This document shows positions 26,772 to 34,069 of a stretch of DNA of 64,000 bases, in pieces (within the stretch, counting starts at the first letter, position 1; every line of letters starts with the position of its first letter). The DNA is from F23-B02 sp963625685. Lineage in GTDB: Bacteria > Bacillota > Clostridia > Oscillospirales > Oscillospiraceae. Made by a program: the position numbers and the translations under genes. The notes beneath the pieces were generated by a model, which saw only the letters and a list, made by a program, of their open reading frames with translations, made no database searches and was not told the DNA's origin. The stretch spans positions 186,001 to 250,000 of the forward strand of contig CAVFTR010000001.1 in NCBI GenBank assembly GCA_963625685.1. Reading direction: 5' to 3'.

Positions 26772-27818
26772 ATGGCTAAGAAAACAAAACGTGAGGATAA
26801 ATTCAATTATAACGCGAGCGTGAACGCGCTGCGCGCGGAGGGACCGGCCGGGCTCTATCTGATCTGGGGCCCGGAGGATTACCTCGGCGACAGGTATTTT
26901 GACGAGATAAAAAAGCTGTGCATAAGCGGACAGGCCGACGATTTCAGCTACAGGAGGCTCGATGAGGCCGATTTTTCGGCGCTGGCCTTAAGAGAAGCCG
27001 TCGACAGCGTGCCGTTTTTGTCCGAGCGCAGCCTTGTCGAGCTGCGGGGCATTGATATAAACAGGCTCAGGGAGGCAGACGAGATATGCGCCATCCTCGC
27101 TGATATCCCCGATTACTGCACGGTCGTTTTCATGGCGCCTATAGGCTTTGAGCCCGATAAGCGCCTTAAGATATACAAGACCATCCTGAAGTACGGCCGC
27201 GAGATATGCGTCACCGCGCAGAGCGGCGATATACTGATAAAATGGATCATACGCCGCTTTGCGGCGGAGGGGAAGGGCATTGAGCTCAACGCCGTTCAGC
27301 GCCTTATCAATGTGAGCGGCGACCTGATGAACGGCCTAATTCCCGAGATAAGCAAGGTCGCGTCGTATACGAAGGGCGACAGGGTCACTGAGGCCGACGT
27401 CGACGCCGTGGCCCACCACATTCCGGAGGCTGTCGTTTTTGACATGGCCGACGCTCTTGCCAGGGGTGAAAACAACGCCGCCATGCGCCTGCTTGCCGAG
27501 CTGCTTGGCGATAAGAACAACGAGCCGGCAATGATCCTCGCCACAGTCGGCGGTCAGATGCGGAAAATGTACGTCGCGAGGGTAGCCATCGATAACGGCC
27601 TTGACAAGGATTATGTCATGAAAACGCTCGGCCTGCGCTATGATTTTATAGCAAACCGTCTCATCGCGGCGTCGCGCCGCTTTTCTACCTCGCGTATAAA
27701 GCGCGCCGTCGAGCTGTGTGCCGAGACGGACTACGCCATGAAAAGCAGCAGAACGGAGCCGACAGAGCTGCTCAAGGACTGTGTGATGCGTATAGCCGCG
27801 GGTGACGAAAATGCATAG
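26772..27818 (+). CDS. holA: DNA polymerase III subunit delta
   Basis: Clamp-loader subunit that opens the beta clamp. The 348-residue protein has the N-terminal domain marker YLIWGPEDYL, the central NxxxNEIxK-like region (NGLIPEISKVASYT), the ALARGENNAAMRLLAELL helix pair and C-terminal collar helices ending ELLKDCVMRIA. It starts on the base after the comEC stop, the usual comEC-holA order of Bacillota. Confidence 0.92.
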   Translation: MAKKTKREDKFNYNASVNALRAEGPAGLYLIWGPEDYLGDRYFDEIKKLCISGQADDFSYRRLDEADFSALALREAVDSVPFLSERSLVELRGIDINRLREADEICAILADIPDYCTVVFMAPIGFEPDKRLKIYKTILKYGREICVTAQSGDILIKWIIRRFAAEGKGIELNAVQRLINVSGDLMNGLIPEISKVASYTKGDRVTEADVDAVAHHIPEAVVFDMADALARGENNAAMRLLAELLGDKNNEPAMILATVGGQMRKMYVARVAIDNGLDKDYVMKTLGLRYDFIANRLIAASRRFSTSRIKRAVELCAETDYAMKSSRTEPTELLKDCVMRIAAGDENA

Positions 27819-28389
27819 AGTTTCAGAGGTCATCGTGGTCGAGGGCAGGTATGACAAAAACACGCTCTCGCAGGTCGTTGACGCAGTGATAATAGAAACG
27901 AGCGGCTTCGGCGTATTCAATAATCAGGAAAAGCAGCAGCTTCTGCGCGCGCTCGCCGAAAAGAGGGGCCTTATAGTCATGACAGACCCCGACGGCGCGG
28001 GCCTCGTTATCCGCAATTTTATAAAGGGCTGCGTCGACCCTGCGCTTTTAAAGCACGCCTATATGCCGGAGATATCAGGCAAGGAGCGGCGCAAAAGCAA
28101 AGCCTCAAGGGAGGGAAAGCTCGGAGTCGAGGGCATGAGCGCGGATATCATTATGCAGGCGCTGCGCCGCTGCGGCGCTACGATAGACGGCGAATGTACG
28201 GCCTCCCCGGGAGGCATCACGATGGCCGATCTGTACGCCGCGGGACTTGCCGGAAAGCCGGACAGCGCTAAAAAACGCGCGAAGCTTCTCGCGTCCATGT
28301 CGCTTCCGAGGAAGATGACCGCGCAGGCGCTCCTGCCGCTGCTCAACGCGCTCATGAGCCGCGAGGACTTCCTTTCGCGGTCGTATTAA
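27811..28389 (+). CDS. rnmV: Ribonuclease M5
   Basis: Toprim-domain nuclease that matures 5S rRNA. The 192-residue protein has the Toprim Glu in VVEGRYDK and the DxD motif in MTDPDGAG, followed by the DUF4093-type C-terminal domain. ATG at 27811 is preferred (MHRVSEVIVVEG); an in-frame GTG lies at 27802. It overlaps holA by 8 bp. In Bacillus rnmV is next to ksgA, but here the following gene is nrdR. Confidence 0.92.
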   Translation: MHRVSEVIVVEGRYDKNTLSQVVDAVIIETSGFGVFNNQEKQQLLRALAEKRGLIVMTDPDGAGLVIRNFIKGCVDPALLKHAYMPEISGKERRKSKASREGKLGVEGMSADIIMQALRRCGATIDGECTASPGGITMADLYAAGLAGKPDSAKKRAKLLASMSLPRKMTAQALLPLLNALMSREDFLSRSY

Positions 28390-28404
28390 AAACAGTGGCA
28401 TTAT

Positions 28405-28424
28405 ACAATATATTGTGTTATAAT
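28405..28424 (+). promoter_or_regulatory. Extended -10 promoter overlapped by a NrdR-box-like palindrome
   Basis: TG-T-TATAAT (extended -10, TATAAT at 28419-28424) has only a weak -35 near 28396. Directly upstream and touching its TG is the perfect 12-bp palindrome ACAATATATTGT (28405-28416), close to the core of the NrdR box. It suggests NrdR autoregulation, although the normal second box one helical phase away is not evident. Confidence 0.55.
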
Positions 28425-28462
28425 CAATATTCAGAGTAAATGATTATTCGGAGGATAAATAT

Positions 28463-28921
28463 ATGAAATGTCCGTTTTGCGGATTCCTTGAGAGCAAGGT
28501 CATCGACTCACGTCCGGCAGAGGAGGGCACGACCATCCGCCGCCGCAGAGAGTGTCTGGCATGTCAGAAGCGCTTCACCACCTATGAGACGATCGAGCAT
28601 CTGCCGCTGGTCGTTGTAAAGCGCGACGGCTCGCGCCAGCAGTTTGACAGGGTAAAGCTCATAAACGGCATGGTGAGAGCCTGCGAAAAGCGTCCCGTCA
28701 CGCTTTCCCAGCTTGAGAACATAGCCGATGAGATCGAGCAGGAGCTCCAGAGCGCGCTCGAGCGCGAGGTCAGCACCGTCGATATAGGCGAGATGGTCAT
28801 GAAGCGCATAAAGCTCGTTGACGAGGTCGCCTATGTCCGCTTTGCCTCGGTCTACCGCAGCTTCAAGGATATAAACACCTTCATGGATGAGCTCACGAAG
28901 CTTTTAAGCGACAAATCCTGA
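28463..28921 (+). CDS. nrdR: Transcriptional repressor NrdR
   Basis: Nucleotide-sensing repressor of ribonucleotide reductase genes. The 152-residue protein has the zinc ribbon C3-x2-C6 and C31-x2-C34, then an ATP-cone domain (VVKRDGSRQQFDRVKL...) covering about 47-137. Length is typical. CGGAGG precedes the ATG. No nrd genes occur in the window. Confidence 0.97.
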   Translation: MKCPFCGFLESKVIDSRPAEEGTTIRRRRECLACQKRFTTYETIEHLPLVVVKRDGSRQQFDRVKLINGMVRACEKRPVTLSQLENIADEIEQELQSALEREVSTVDIGEMVMKRIKLVDEVAYVRFASVYRSFKDINTFMDELTKLLSDKS

Positions 28922-28936
28922 TCTCCGGCAAATGCT

Positions 28937-28985
28937 TTCCCGGTTTTGCCGGAGGCTCCGATACTGGGCGCCCGCAATAAGCGTA
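28937..28985. repeat. 49-bp direct repeat, copy 1
   Basis: Begins TTCCCGGTTTTGCCGG and ends CAATAAGCGTA. It matches copy 2 at 28...29.05 kb at about 43 of 49 positions. The two copies are offset by 66 bp in the gap between convergent nrdR and the DUF4363 gene. Confidence 0.85.
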
Positions 28986-29002
28986 CAGACAAGACCACAA
29001 CG

Positions 29003-29051
29003 TTCCCGGTTTTGCCGGAAGCTTCGATACCGGGCAACCGCAATAAGCATA
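29003..29051. repeat. 49-bp direct repeat, copy 2
   Basis: Same unit as copy 1 with six substitutions. Within it CCCGG and CCGGG can pair, so each copy can fold into a short hairpin with GC-rich arms; no T-run follows. A REP-like interspersed element or duplicated 3'-end structure is possible. Confidence 0.85.
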
Positions 29052-29073
29052 TAGGTACAGCCTTAAAGCGCCA

Positions 29074-29451
29074 CTAAAAAACGCTGCCGGGGCTCAGCTG
29101 CTCCATCGTCATGAGCGAAAGCAGAGTTTCCCTGAGAAGTCCGTAGGAGCCCGCGGCGGCGTCCGCGCCGCCAAGCATATCGGAGCGGAGCTGATAAAAC
29201 GCGCCGGTGGTCGAGTTTATCTCACTGTGGCGGATGAAAATGTGCGTGTAGCCGTCGAGCGCGAGCCAGCGCGCGATGGCGGAGTCAAGCCGCCGGCAGG
29301 CGGAGCCGGGGTCTCCGTTTCGGAGACTTTCATACGAGGCGTCCACCTCGTCGATGAGCGACGTGACGATGCTTTCGTTTACGCGGATGTTTATGAGGAC
29401 ACCGGCGAACAAAAGCAGCAGCAATACTATTGCACTGAGCTCCTTTTTCAT
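29074..29451 (-). CDS. DUF4363 family protein
   Basis: A 125-residue protein with an N-terminal signal anchor (about 6-24, LSAIVLLLLLFAGVLINI) and an alpha-helical extracytoplasmic part. DUF4363 proteins commonly accompany DUF421/YetF-type membrane proteins, exactly as here, with the DUF421 gene ending 1 bp upstream. Function unknown; a spore-envelope or membrane-complex role is suggested only by that association. Confidence 0.82.
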   Translation of the reverse strand: MKKELSAIVLLLLLFAGVLINIRVNESIVTSLIDEVDASYESLRNGDPGSACRRLDSAIARWLALDGYTHIFIRHSEINSTTGAFYQLRSDMLGGADAAAGSYGLLRETLLSLMTMEQLSPGSVF

Positions 29452-29452
29452 G

Positions 29453-30133
29453 CTAAGCCTCCTTTGTCTGGCAGAAGACGCTTCCCGTTTCGCTCAGCGT
29501 GAGGATATATACCTCGTCCGCGCTCTTTATCCCGCGCCGCCGCAGCTCATTGCCGAGCCAGCGCCTGTCGCGCCCCAGAAGCGCGAGGTTTTTATCGAGT
29601 ATCCTGCCGTCGTTTACGATGATGTGCGCATAGCCCGTATCCTCGGGCTCTACGCCGAGCATCGAGGCGCTGACCGGCGCCGCCGCGGGCTTGAGTATAA
29701 GGCTGAGCTGCCCGTTGGTCTCAAGAACGCCGTAGGCGATATTGCCAGCGTCGGACTGCCCCTGCGAGCGCAGCTCCTGCATCAGCTCGTCTATCGTAAA
29801 GCGGTTGCGGAGCATGCCGTCGCGGTCTATCCTGCCGTTTCGTATTATTATCTCGGGCCTGCCGTAGGTAAATTTCCTGAGCCTGACGCTTTTCATGTTC
29901 AGCCCCGCGATTATTATCTCAAGGCAGAACATTATCATTATCGGCAAAAGCCCGTTTAAAAGCGGGATGCCTATATCCTGAAGCGGCGTCGCGGCAAGAT
30001 CCGCAATGAGCGCCGCAACGATAAATTCGGAGATCTCAAGCTCTCCGAGCTGACGCTTGCCCATAAAGCGCATTGAAACGAGTATTGAAAAATACAGTAT
30101 TACGGTGCGTATAAATATAATAGCCAATCGCAT
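29453..30133 (-). CDS. DUF421 (YetF-type) membrane protein
   Basis: A 226-residue protein with about three N-terminal transmembrane segments, the conserved MGKRQLGELEISEFIVAALIADLA motif and a cytoplasmic domain containing RPEIIIRNGRI and VNDGRILDKNL. The start is uncertain: ATG at 30133 gives the usual family N-terminus but has GGAGG only 2 bp upstream; ATG 30142 and TTG 30127 are alternatives. It is transcribed with DUF4363 and diverges from the NagB-like gene about 60 bp away. Confidence 0.85.
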   Translation of the reverse strand: MRLAIIFIRTVILYFSILVSMRFMGKRQLGELEISEFIVAALIADLAATPLQDIGIPLLNGLLPIMIMFCLEIIIAGLNMKSVRLRKFTYGRPEIIIRNGRIDRDGMLRNRFTIDELMQELRSQGQSDAGNIAYGVLETNGQLSLILKPAAAPVSASMLGVEPEDTGYAHIIVNDGRILDKNLALLGRDRRWLGNELRRRGIKSADEVYILTLSETGSVFCQTKEA

Positions 30134-30191
30134 CGCCTCCATCGGTATTTTTACCGGTGACGCGAAAAATATGAGAAAGGGATGTTTTGTC

Positions 30192-30884
30192 GTGAAGATC
30201 GTGATCGACACAGCGGACAGGATAAGCGGCATTGCAGCAGAGATGATCGCGCAGCATGCAGGGGCTCATCCCGGCAGCGCAATGGCCTTTGCCGCCGGAG
30301 AAGACACCGAGCGCGTGTACGAGAGTCTTGCCGGGATGGACGTAAAGGCGCTTTCCGGATGCAGCGCGTTCAGCGTCTGCGAATATGAGGGCCTCGCCCC
30401 CGGCGATAAGCGCTCCTGCGCGCAGCGGCTCGATGAAAGGCTGTATTCAAAGACCGGAATAACGAGGATATATACTCCGACGGAGGAAAATGCAGATAAA
30501 TTCGACGAAGAGATAGCCTCCTGCGGCGGCCTTGAGCTCGCAGTGCTCGGCATAGGCCTGAACGGCCGCATCGGCTTTAACGAGCCGGCGACGCCGTACG
30601 ACTCATACACGCACAGCGCGCTTCTGACGGATAAGACAAAGCAGGAGCTGTCCTGCATTTTCGGCGGAGCGGAGAATGTTCCCGACAGGGCGGTCACCAT
30701 GGGGCTCAAGACCATCTGCAATGCTAAAAACGTCATTCTCGTCGCCTTCGGCAGCGAGAAGGCGGATATCATCCATCAGCTCGTCTACGGCAAGACCTCG
30801 ACCTATGTTCCGGCGGCAATGCTGCAGATGCACATGAACATGACGCTTCTGCTCGACGGGGAAGCGGCTGAAAAGATCAAATAA
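30192..30884 (+). CDS. NagB-like sugar-phosphate isomerase-fold protein with altered active site
   Basis: A 230-residue homologue of glucosamine-6-phosphate deaminase. The family loop GIGLNGRIGFNEP is clear (about 121-132). Compared with E. coli NagB, catalytic Asp72 is Cys63 (FSVCEYEGL versus F.MDEY.GL), His143 is Arg126, Asp141 is Asn124, and the phosphate-binding GSTP turn is replaced by GEDT; only Glu131 (E148) is kept. It may therefore be a non-catalytic paralogue or have another substrate. Start: GTG at 30192 with AAAGGG upstream; the longer frame upstream belongs to the divergent intergenic region. glmM follows after 10 bp. Confidence 0.82.
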   Translation: MKIVIDTADRISGIAAEMIAQHAGAHPGSAMAFAAGEDTERVYESLAGMDVKALSGCSAFSVCEYEGLAPGDKRSCAQRLDERLYSKTGITRIYTPTEENADKFDEEIASCGGLELAVLGIGLNGRIGFNEPATPYDSYTHSALLTDKTKQELSCIFGGAENVPDRAVTMGLKTICNAKNVILVAFGSEKADIIHQLVYGKTSTYVPAAMLQMHMNMTLLLDGEAAEKIK

Positions 30885-30894
30885 GGAGAATAAA

Positions 30895-32259
30895 ATGGGC
30901 AAATATTTTGGCACGGACGGCTTCAGAGGCGAGGCAAACGTCGATCTGACCGTCATGCACGCGTTTGAGATAGGCCGTTACCTTGGCTGGTATTACGGCA
31001 GAGATAAGAAGGCGAGAGTCGTTATCGGCAAGGATACTCGCCGCTCGAGCTATATGCTCGAATCGGCTCTGTGCGCGGGACTCACGGCCTCGGGCGCGGA
31101 CGCGTATCTTCTGCACGTCACCACGACGCCGAGCGTATCCTATGTCGCGCGCGCCGATGACTTCGACTGCGGCATCATGATATCGGCAAGCCACAATCCC
31201 TATTACGACAACGGCATCAAGCTCATAAACGGCAAGGGCGAGAAGATGGGCGACGGGCTTCTTGACGAGATCGAGGCCTATATTGACCGCGCCGCCGCCG
31301 GAGAAAAGGACTGCCTGCCCTACGCAACGGGCGAGAAGATAGGCCGCACGGTGGACTATTCGGCGGGCCGCAACCGCTACATCGGCTTTCTCATCTCGCT
31401 TGCCACGCGCTCATATAAGGGTAAAAAGGTCGGCCTTGACTGCGCAAACGGCTCGACCTGGATGATGGCCAAGAGCGTTTTTGACGCTCTTGGCGCCGAC
31501 ACCTACGTTATCTCCAACAATCCCGACGGCATCAATATAAACGTAAACTGCGGCTCCACGCACATAGAGCAGATGCAGAAATTCGTCCTCGACAACAAAC
31601 TCGACGTGGGCTTTGCCTTTGACGGCGACGCCGACCGCTGCCTCGCCGTCGACGAGAAGGGCAGCGTAGTAACGGGCGACCATATCCTCTACGTCTGCGG
31701 CAAATATATGCGCGACAGCGGCATACTCGGCGAAAAGAAGATAGTCACGACGGTCATGAGCAACATGGGTCTGTACAAGGCCCTCGACGCGCTCGGCATA
31801 GGCTATGAAAAAACCGCTGTGGGCGACAAGTACGTCGCCGAAAACATGCGCGCAAACGGCTATATCCTCGGCGGCGAGCAGTCGGGACACATTATTTTCG
31901 GCCGCCTTGCCAACTCCGGCGACGGCATACTGACCGCCATAAAGATAATGGAGGCCATGTGCGAGAGCAAGCAGCCGCTTTCGGTGCTCGCGGCTCCCGT
32001 CGTCATGTATCCGCAGCTTCTTAAGAACGTCGTCGTCACCGATAAGGACGAAACGCTCGGCTGCGAGGAGGTAAGAAAGGCCGTTGCCGAAATGGAGGCA
32101 GAGCTCGGCGGCGACGGCCGCATACTCCTGAGAAAGAGCGGGACCGAGCCCGTCCTGCGCGTTATGGCCGAGGCCACGAGCGACGCAAAGTGCGCCGAGT
32201 GCGTCGACTATATCATAGATGCCATGCGCCGCAGCGGAAGACTCATAAAGGTAAAGTGA
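30895..32259 (+). CDS. glmM: Phosphoglucosamine mutase
   Basis: Interconverts glucosamine-6-P and glucosamine-1-P for UDP-GlcNAc and peptidoglycan synthesis. The 454-residue protein has FGTDGFRG, the phosphoserine loop ISASHNPYYDNGIK (S99 is the expected phosphorylated residue), metal loop FDGDADRC, GGEQSGH and the phosphate-binding RKSGTEPVLRVM. AAGGAG precedes the ATG. Its neighbours, a NagB-like protein and a GlmU-like acyltransferase, belong to the same amino-sugar branch. Confidence 0.96.
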   Translation: MGKYFGTDGFRGEANVDLTVMHAFEIGRYLGWYYGRDKKARVVIGKDTRRSSYMLESALCAGLTASGADAYLLHVTTTPSVSYVARADDFDCGIMISASHNPYYDNGIKLINGKGEKMGDGLLDEIEAYIDRAAAGEKDCLPYATGEKIGRTVDYSAGRNRYIGFLISLATRSYKGKKVGLDCANGSTWMMAKSVFDALGADTYVISNNPDGININVNCGSTHIEQMQKFVLDNKLDVGFAFDGDADRCLAVDEKGSVVTGDHILYVCGKYMRDSGILGEKKIVTTVMSNMGLYKALDALGIGYEKTAVGDKYVAENMRANGYILGGEQSGHIIFGRLANSGDGILTAIKIMEAMCESKQPLSVLAAPVVMYPQLLKNVVVTDKDETLGCEEVRKAVAEMEAELGGDGRILLRKSGTEPVLRVMAEATSDAKCAECVDYIIDAMRRSGRLIKVK

Positions 32260-32260
32260 A

Positions 32261-32920
32261 ATGTATACGATAAACGATCTGCTCGACCTGAGCAAAACCA
32301 TTGCCGCGCCGCTTTTTGAGGGCAGGACCTACCCCTGGGAGGTGCTGGCGGATATATCAGACTTTATAATCTCCCTCGGCGCCTCGCTGCCCGAGGACGA
32401 GTACGAAAAGCGCGGCGAAAGCGTCTGGATCGCGCGTGACGCGGAGGTGTTTCCCTCTGCGTACATAGGCTCGCCCTGCATAATCGACCACGGCGCGCAG
32501 CTGCGCCACTGCGCGTTTATACGCGGCAGCGCGATAGTCGGCAAAAACGCCGTAGTGGGAAACTCCACAGAGCTTAAAAACGTCGTGCTGTTCGACAATG
32601 TGCAGACCCCGCACTATAACTATGTCGGCGACTCGATACTCGGCTATAAGGCGCACATGGGCGCGGGCTCGATAACCTCGAACGTCAAGAGCGACAAGAC
32701 GCTTGTCGTTATAAAAAACGGCGATGAGCTCATAGAAACCGGCCGAAAAAAGCTCGGCGCCATACTCGGCGACTGCGTCGAGATAGGCTGCAACAGTGTT
32801 TTGAATCCCGGAACGGTGCTCGGCCGCAGAGCGAGCGTCTATCCGACCTCCTGCGTCCGCGGAGTGATCCCCGAGGACGGCATATACAAATCAAAGGACG
32901 ATATAGTCATACGCAGGTAA
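32261..32920 (+). CDS. GlmU-like left-handed beta-helix acyltransferase
   Basis: A 219-residue protein resembling the C-terminal acetyltransferase part of GlmU without the uridylyltransferase half. Hexapeptide repeats run from about 58 to 200 (VWIARDAEVFPSAYIG; GSAIVGKNAVVGNSTELKN), and LFDNVQTPHYNYVGDSILG plus MGAGSITSNVKSD match the GlmU active-site loop region. Likely acetylates or otherwise modifies an amino-sugar phosphate; the pyrophosphorylase step must come from another gene. It starts 1 bp after glmM and its stop lies in a long inverted repeat. Confidence 0.85.
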   Translation: MYTINDLLDLSKTIAAPLFEGRTYPWEVLADISDFIISLGASLPEDEYEKRGESVWIARDAEVFPSAYIGSPCIIDHGAQLRHCAFIRGSAIVGKNAVVGNSTELKNVVLFDNVQTPHYNYVGDSILGYKAHMGAGSITSNVKSDKTLVVIKNGDELIETGRKKLGAILGDCVEIGCNSVLNPGTVLGRRASVYPTSCVRGVIPEDGIYKSKDDIVIRR

Positions 32921-32958
32921 AGTTATATCCCCACCCAATGGGTGGGGATATAACTTTA
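32918..32958. terminator. 19-bp inverted repeat containing the stop codons of two convergent genes
   Basis: TAAAGTTATATCCCCACCC (32918-32936) and its perfect complement (32940-32958) flank AAT. The first three bases are the TAA of the acyltransferase and, on the other strand, the last three are the TAA of the exonuclease gene. It can terminate both transcripts, though T-runs are short. Confidence 0.85.
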
Positions 32959-33936
32959 CTGCTTTGAAGCCGGACGGCCTTTTTTCCTGGAATGTCCGCG
33001 TCCGCGGCGGCGCGAGAGCGCGGCCTTGCTGCGGTAGAAATCGAGCATGCCGTCGTCGGCCGCGTACACGAGCCGGTTTGCCGACCACGAATTATCCTCC
33101 TGCTTGCGGAACTTGAGCCTTACGAGGTAATTGCCGCAGTCGGGGCAGCTGAATATGTTCATGTATCTCTGGTCGCCCTGATTGATCCAGCGATGCGCCT
33201 CGAGCGCGCCGCCGCATTTGGGGCAGGGGACGGCTGTGAGCTTTTCGTCGGCAAAGGCCTCGGCCTTTGAGACGTAGCCGGGGAAGACGAGATGCTCGAG
33301 CGCGTCGTGCGCGTTATCCTCGCCGTCGTGCCTTGCGCGGCGCGTTGCGAGCATGCGCGAGGCCTCGTCGTACTGCGCAAGCCCCAGCGTCATATCGAGC
33401 TTCGAGCATACCAGCGCCGTATTGTACGCATCGCCCAGAGCGTCGTGCGCGACGCGCGTCTGCTCGATGCCGAAATGTTCCATCGCGGTAGCCAGCGACT
33501 TCTGATTCCTGTCGCCGTCGGTCTGCATATTATAAATAAGCTGCAGATTGATCCATGAGCTTATCCAGTCCCAGTCGAGGTCATGGATGATTATATTCTG
33601 CTCCATGATGCCGCGGTCGTCGCAGCCCCAGGTGAGGAAGGTGACGTCCTCGCCGCACCACTGCCTGAACTGCTCGAAGGCATCGGGGAAGCTGTGCCCC
33701 AGCGCCAGACGCTCCTTGTCAAAGCCGGTGAGCTTCTTGACCTTATAATGCATCCTTTTGAAATAAACGGGCTTGACGTCTATCGTAAACTCCTCTGACG
33801 GCTCCATGTCCTCCGTGAGCTTGACTGCGCCTATCTCTATGATCTCGCCCCTGAGCTTTATCGGGAGCTTATTGAATACGGAGGATTTCGAGCTCATTGC
33901 CTGATTCCACTCCAAATCGACCACTACATAATTCAT
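32956..33936 (-). CDS. DEDDh 3'-5' exonuclease with C-terminal zinc ribbon
   Basis: A 326-residue protein. Residues 1 to about 190 are a KapD/ERI-like exonuclease domain with DLEW (DxE), WGCDDRGIMEQN and HDALGDAYNT (HxxxxD). The middle is a linker and then a zinc ribbon CPKCGGA...CPDCGNY, ending in a very basic tail (RRRGRGHSRKKGR) likely to bind nucleic acid. Related clostridial proteins are annotated as exoribonuclease-like; RNA versus DNA substrate is unknown. ATG at 33936 is chosen; a GTG two codons earlier is possible. Confidence 0.84.
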   Translation of the reverse strand: MNYVVVDLEWNQAMSSKSSVFNKLPIKLRGEIIEIGAVKLTEDMEPSEEFTIDVKPVYFKRMHYKVKKLTGFDKERLALGHSFPDAFEQFRQWCGEDVTFLTWGCDDRGIMEQNIIIHDLDWDWISSWINLQLIYNMQTDGDRNQKSLATAMEHFGIEQTRVAHDALGDAYNTALVCSKLDMTLGLAQYDEASRMLATRRARHDGEDNAHDALEHLVFPGYVSKAEAFADEKLTAVPCPKCGGALEAHRWINQGDQRYMNIFSCPDCGNYLVRLKFRKQEDNSWSANRLVYAADDGMLDFYRSKAALSRRRGRGHSRKKGRPASKQ

Positions 33937-33978
33937 ACACACAACGACCTTACATTAGATTATGGATTACGAATAAGA

Positions 33979-34008
33979 ATTATAACACACATCGCCATGT
34001 TTTTTCAA
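33979..34008 (-). promoter_or_regulatory. Promoter of the exonuclease gene
   Basis: On the minus strand TTGAAA (34008-34003), 18-bp spacer, and extended -10 TG-T-TATAAT (TATAAT 33984-33979). Confidence 0.75.
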
Positions 34009-34015
34009 TATATAT

Positions 34016-34044
34016 TTGAACAGGCCGTGAGCATGTGGTATAAT
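34016..34044 (+). promoter_or_regulatory. Promoter of ddl-murF
   Basis: TTGAAC (34016-34021), 17 bp, TATAAT (34039-34044) with an extended -10 TG at 34036-34037. Its -35 box lies only 7 bp from the -35 of the divergent exonuclease promoter. Confidence 0.85.
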
Positions 34045-34069
34045 CGGCGGGTACAAGGAGGTTGGAAAG

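Noticed and set aside
28852..29043. 63-codon minus-strand frame with a repeated LPGIEASGKTGN-like segment
   Set aside because: It is created by the two 49-bp DNA repeats and the antisense of nrdR; no SD and no coding pattern.
30057..30191. 45-codon N-terminal extension of the NagB-like protein
   Set aside because: It lies antisense to the conserved start of the DUF421 gene and matches no NagB N-terminus; GTG at 30192 with a SD fits.
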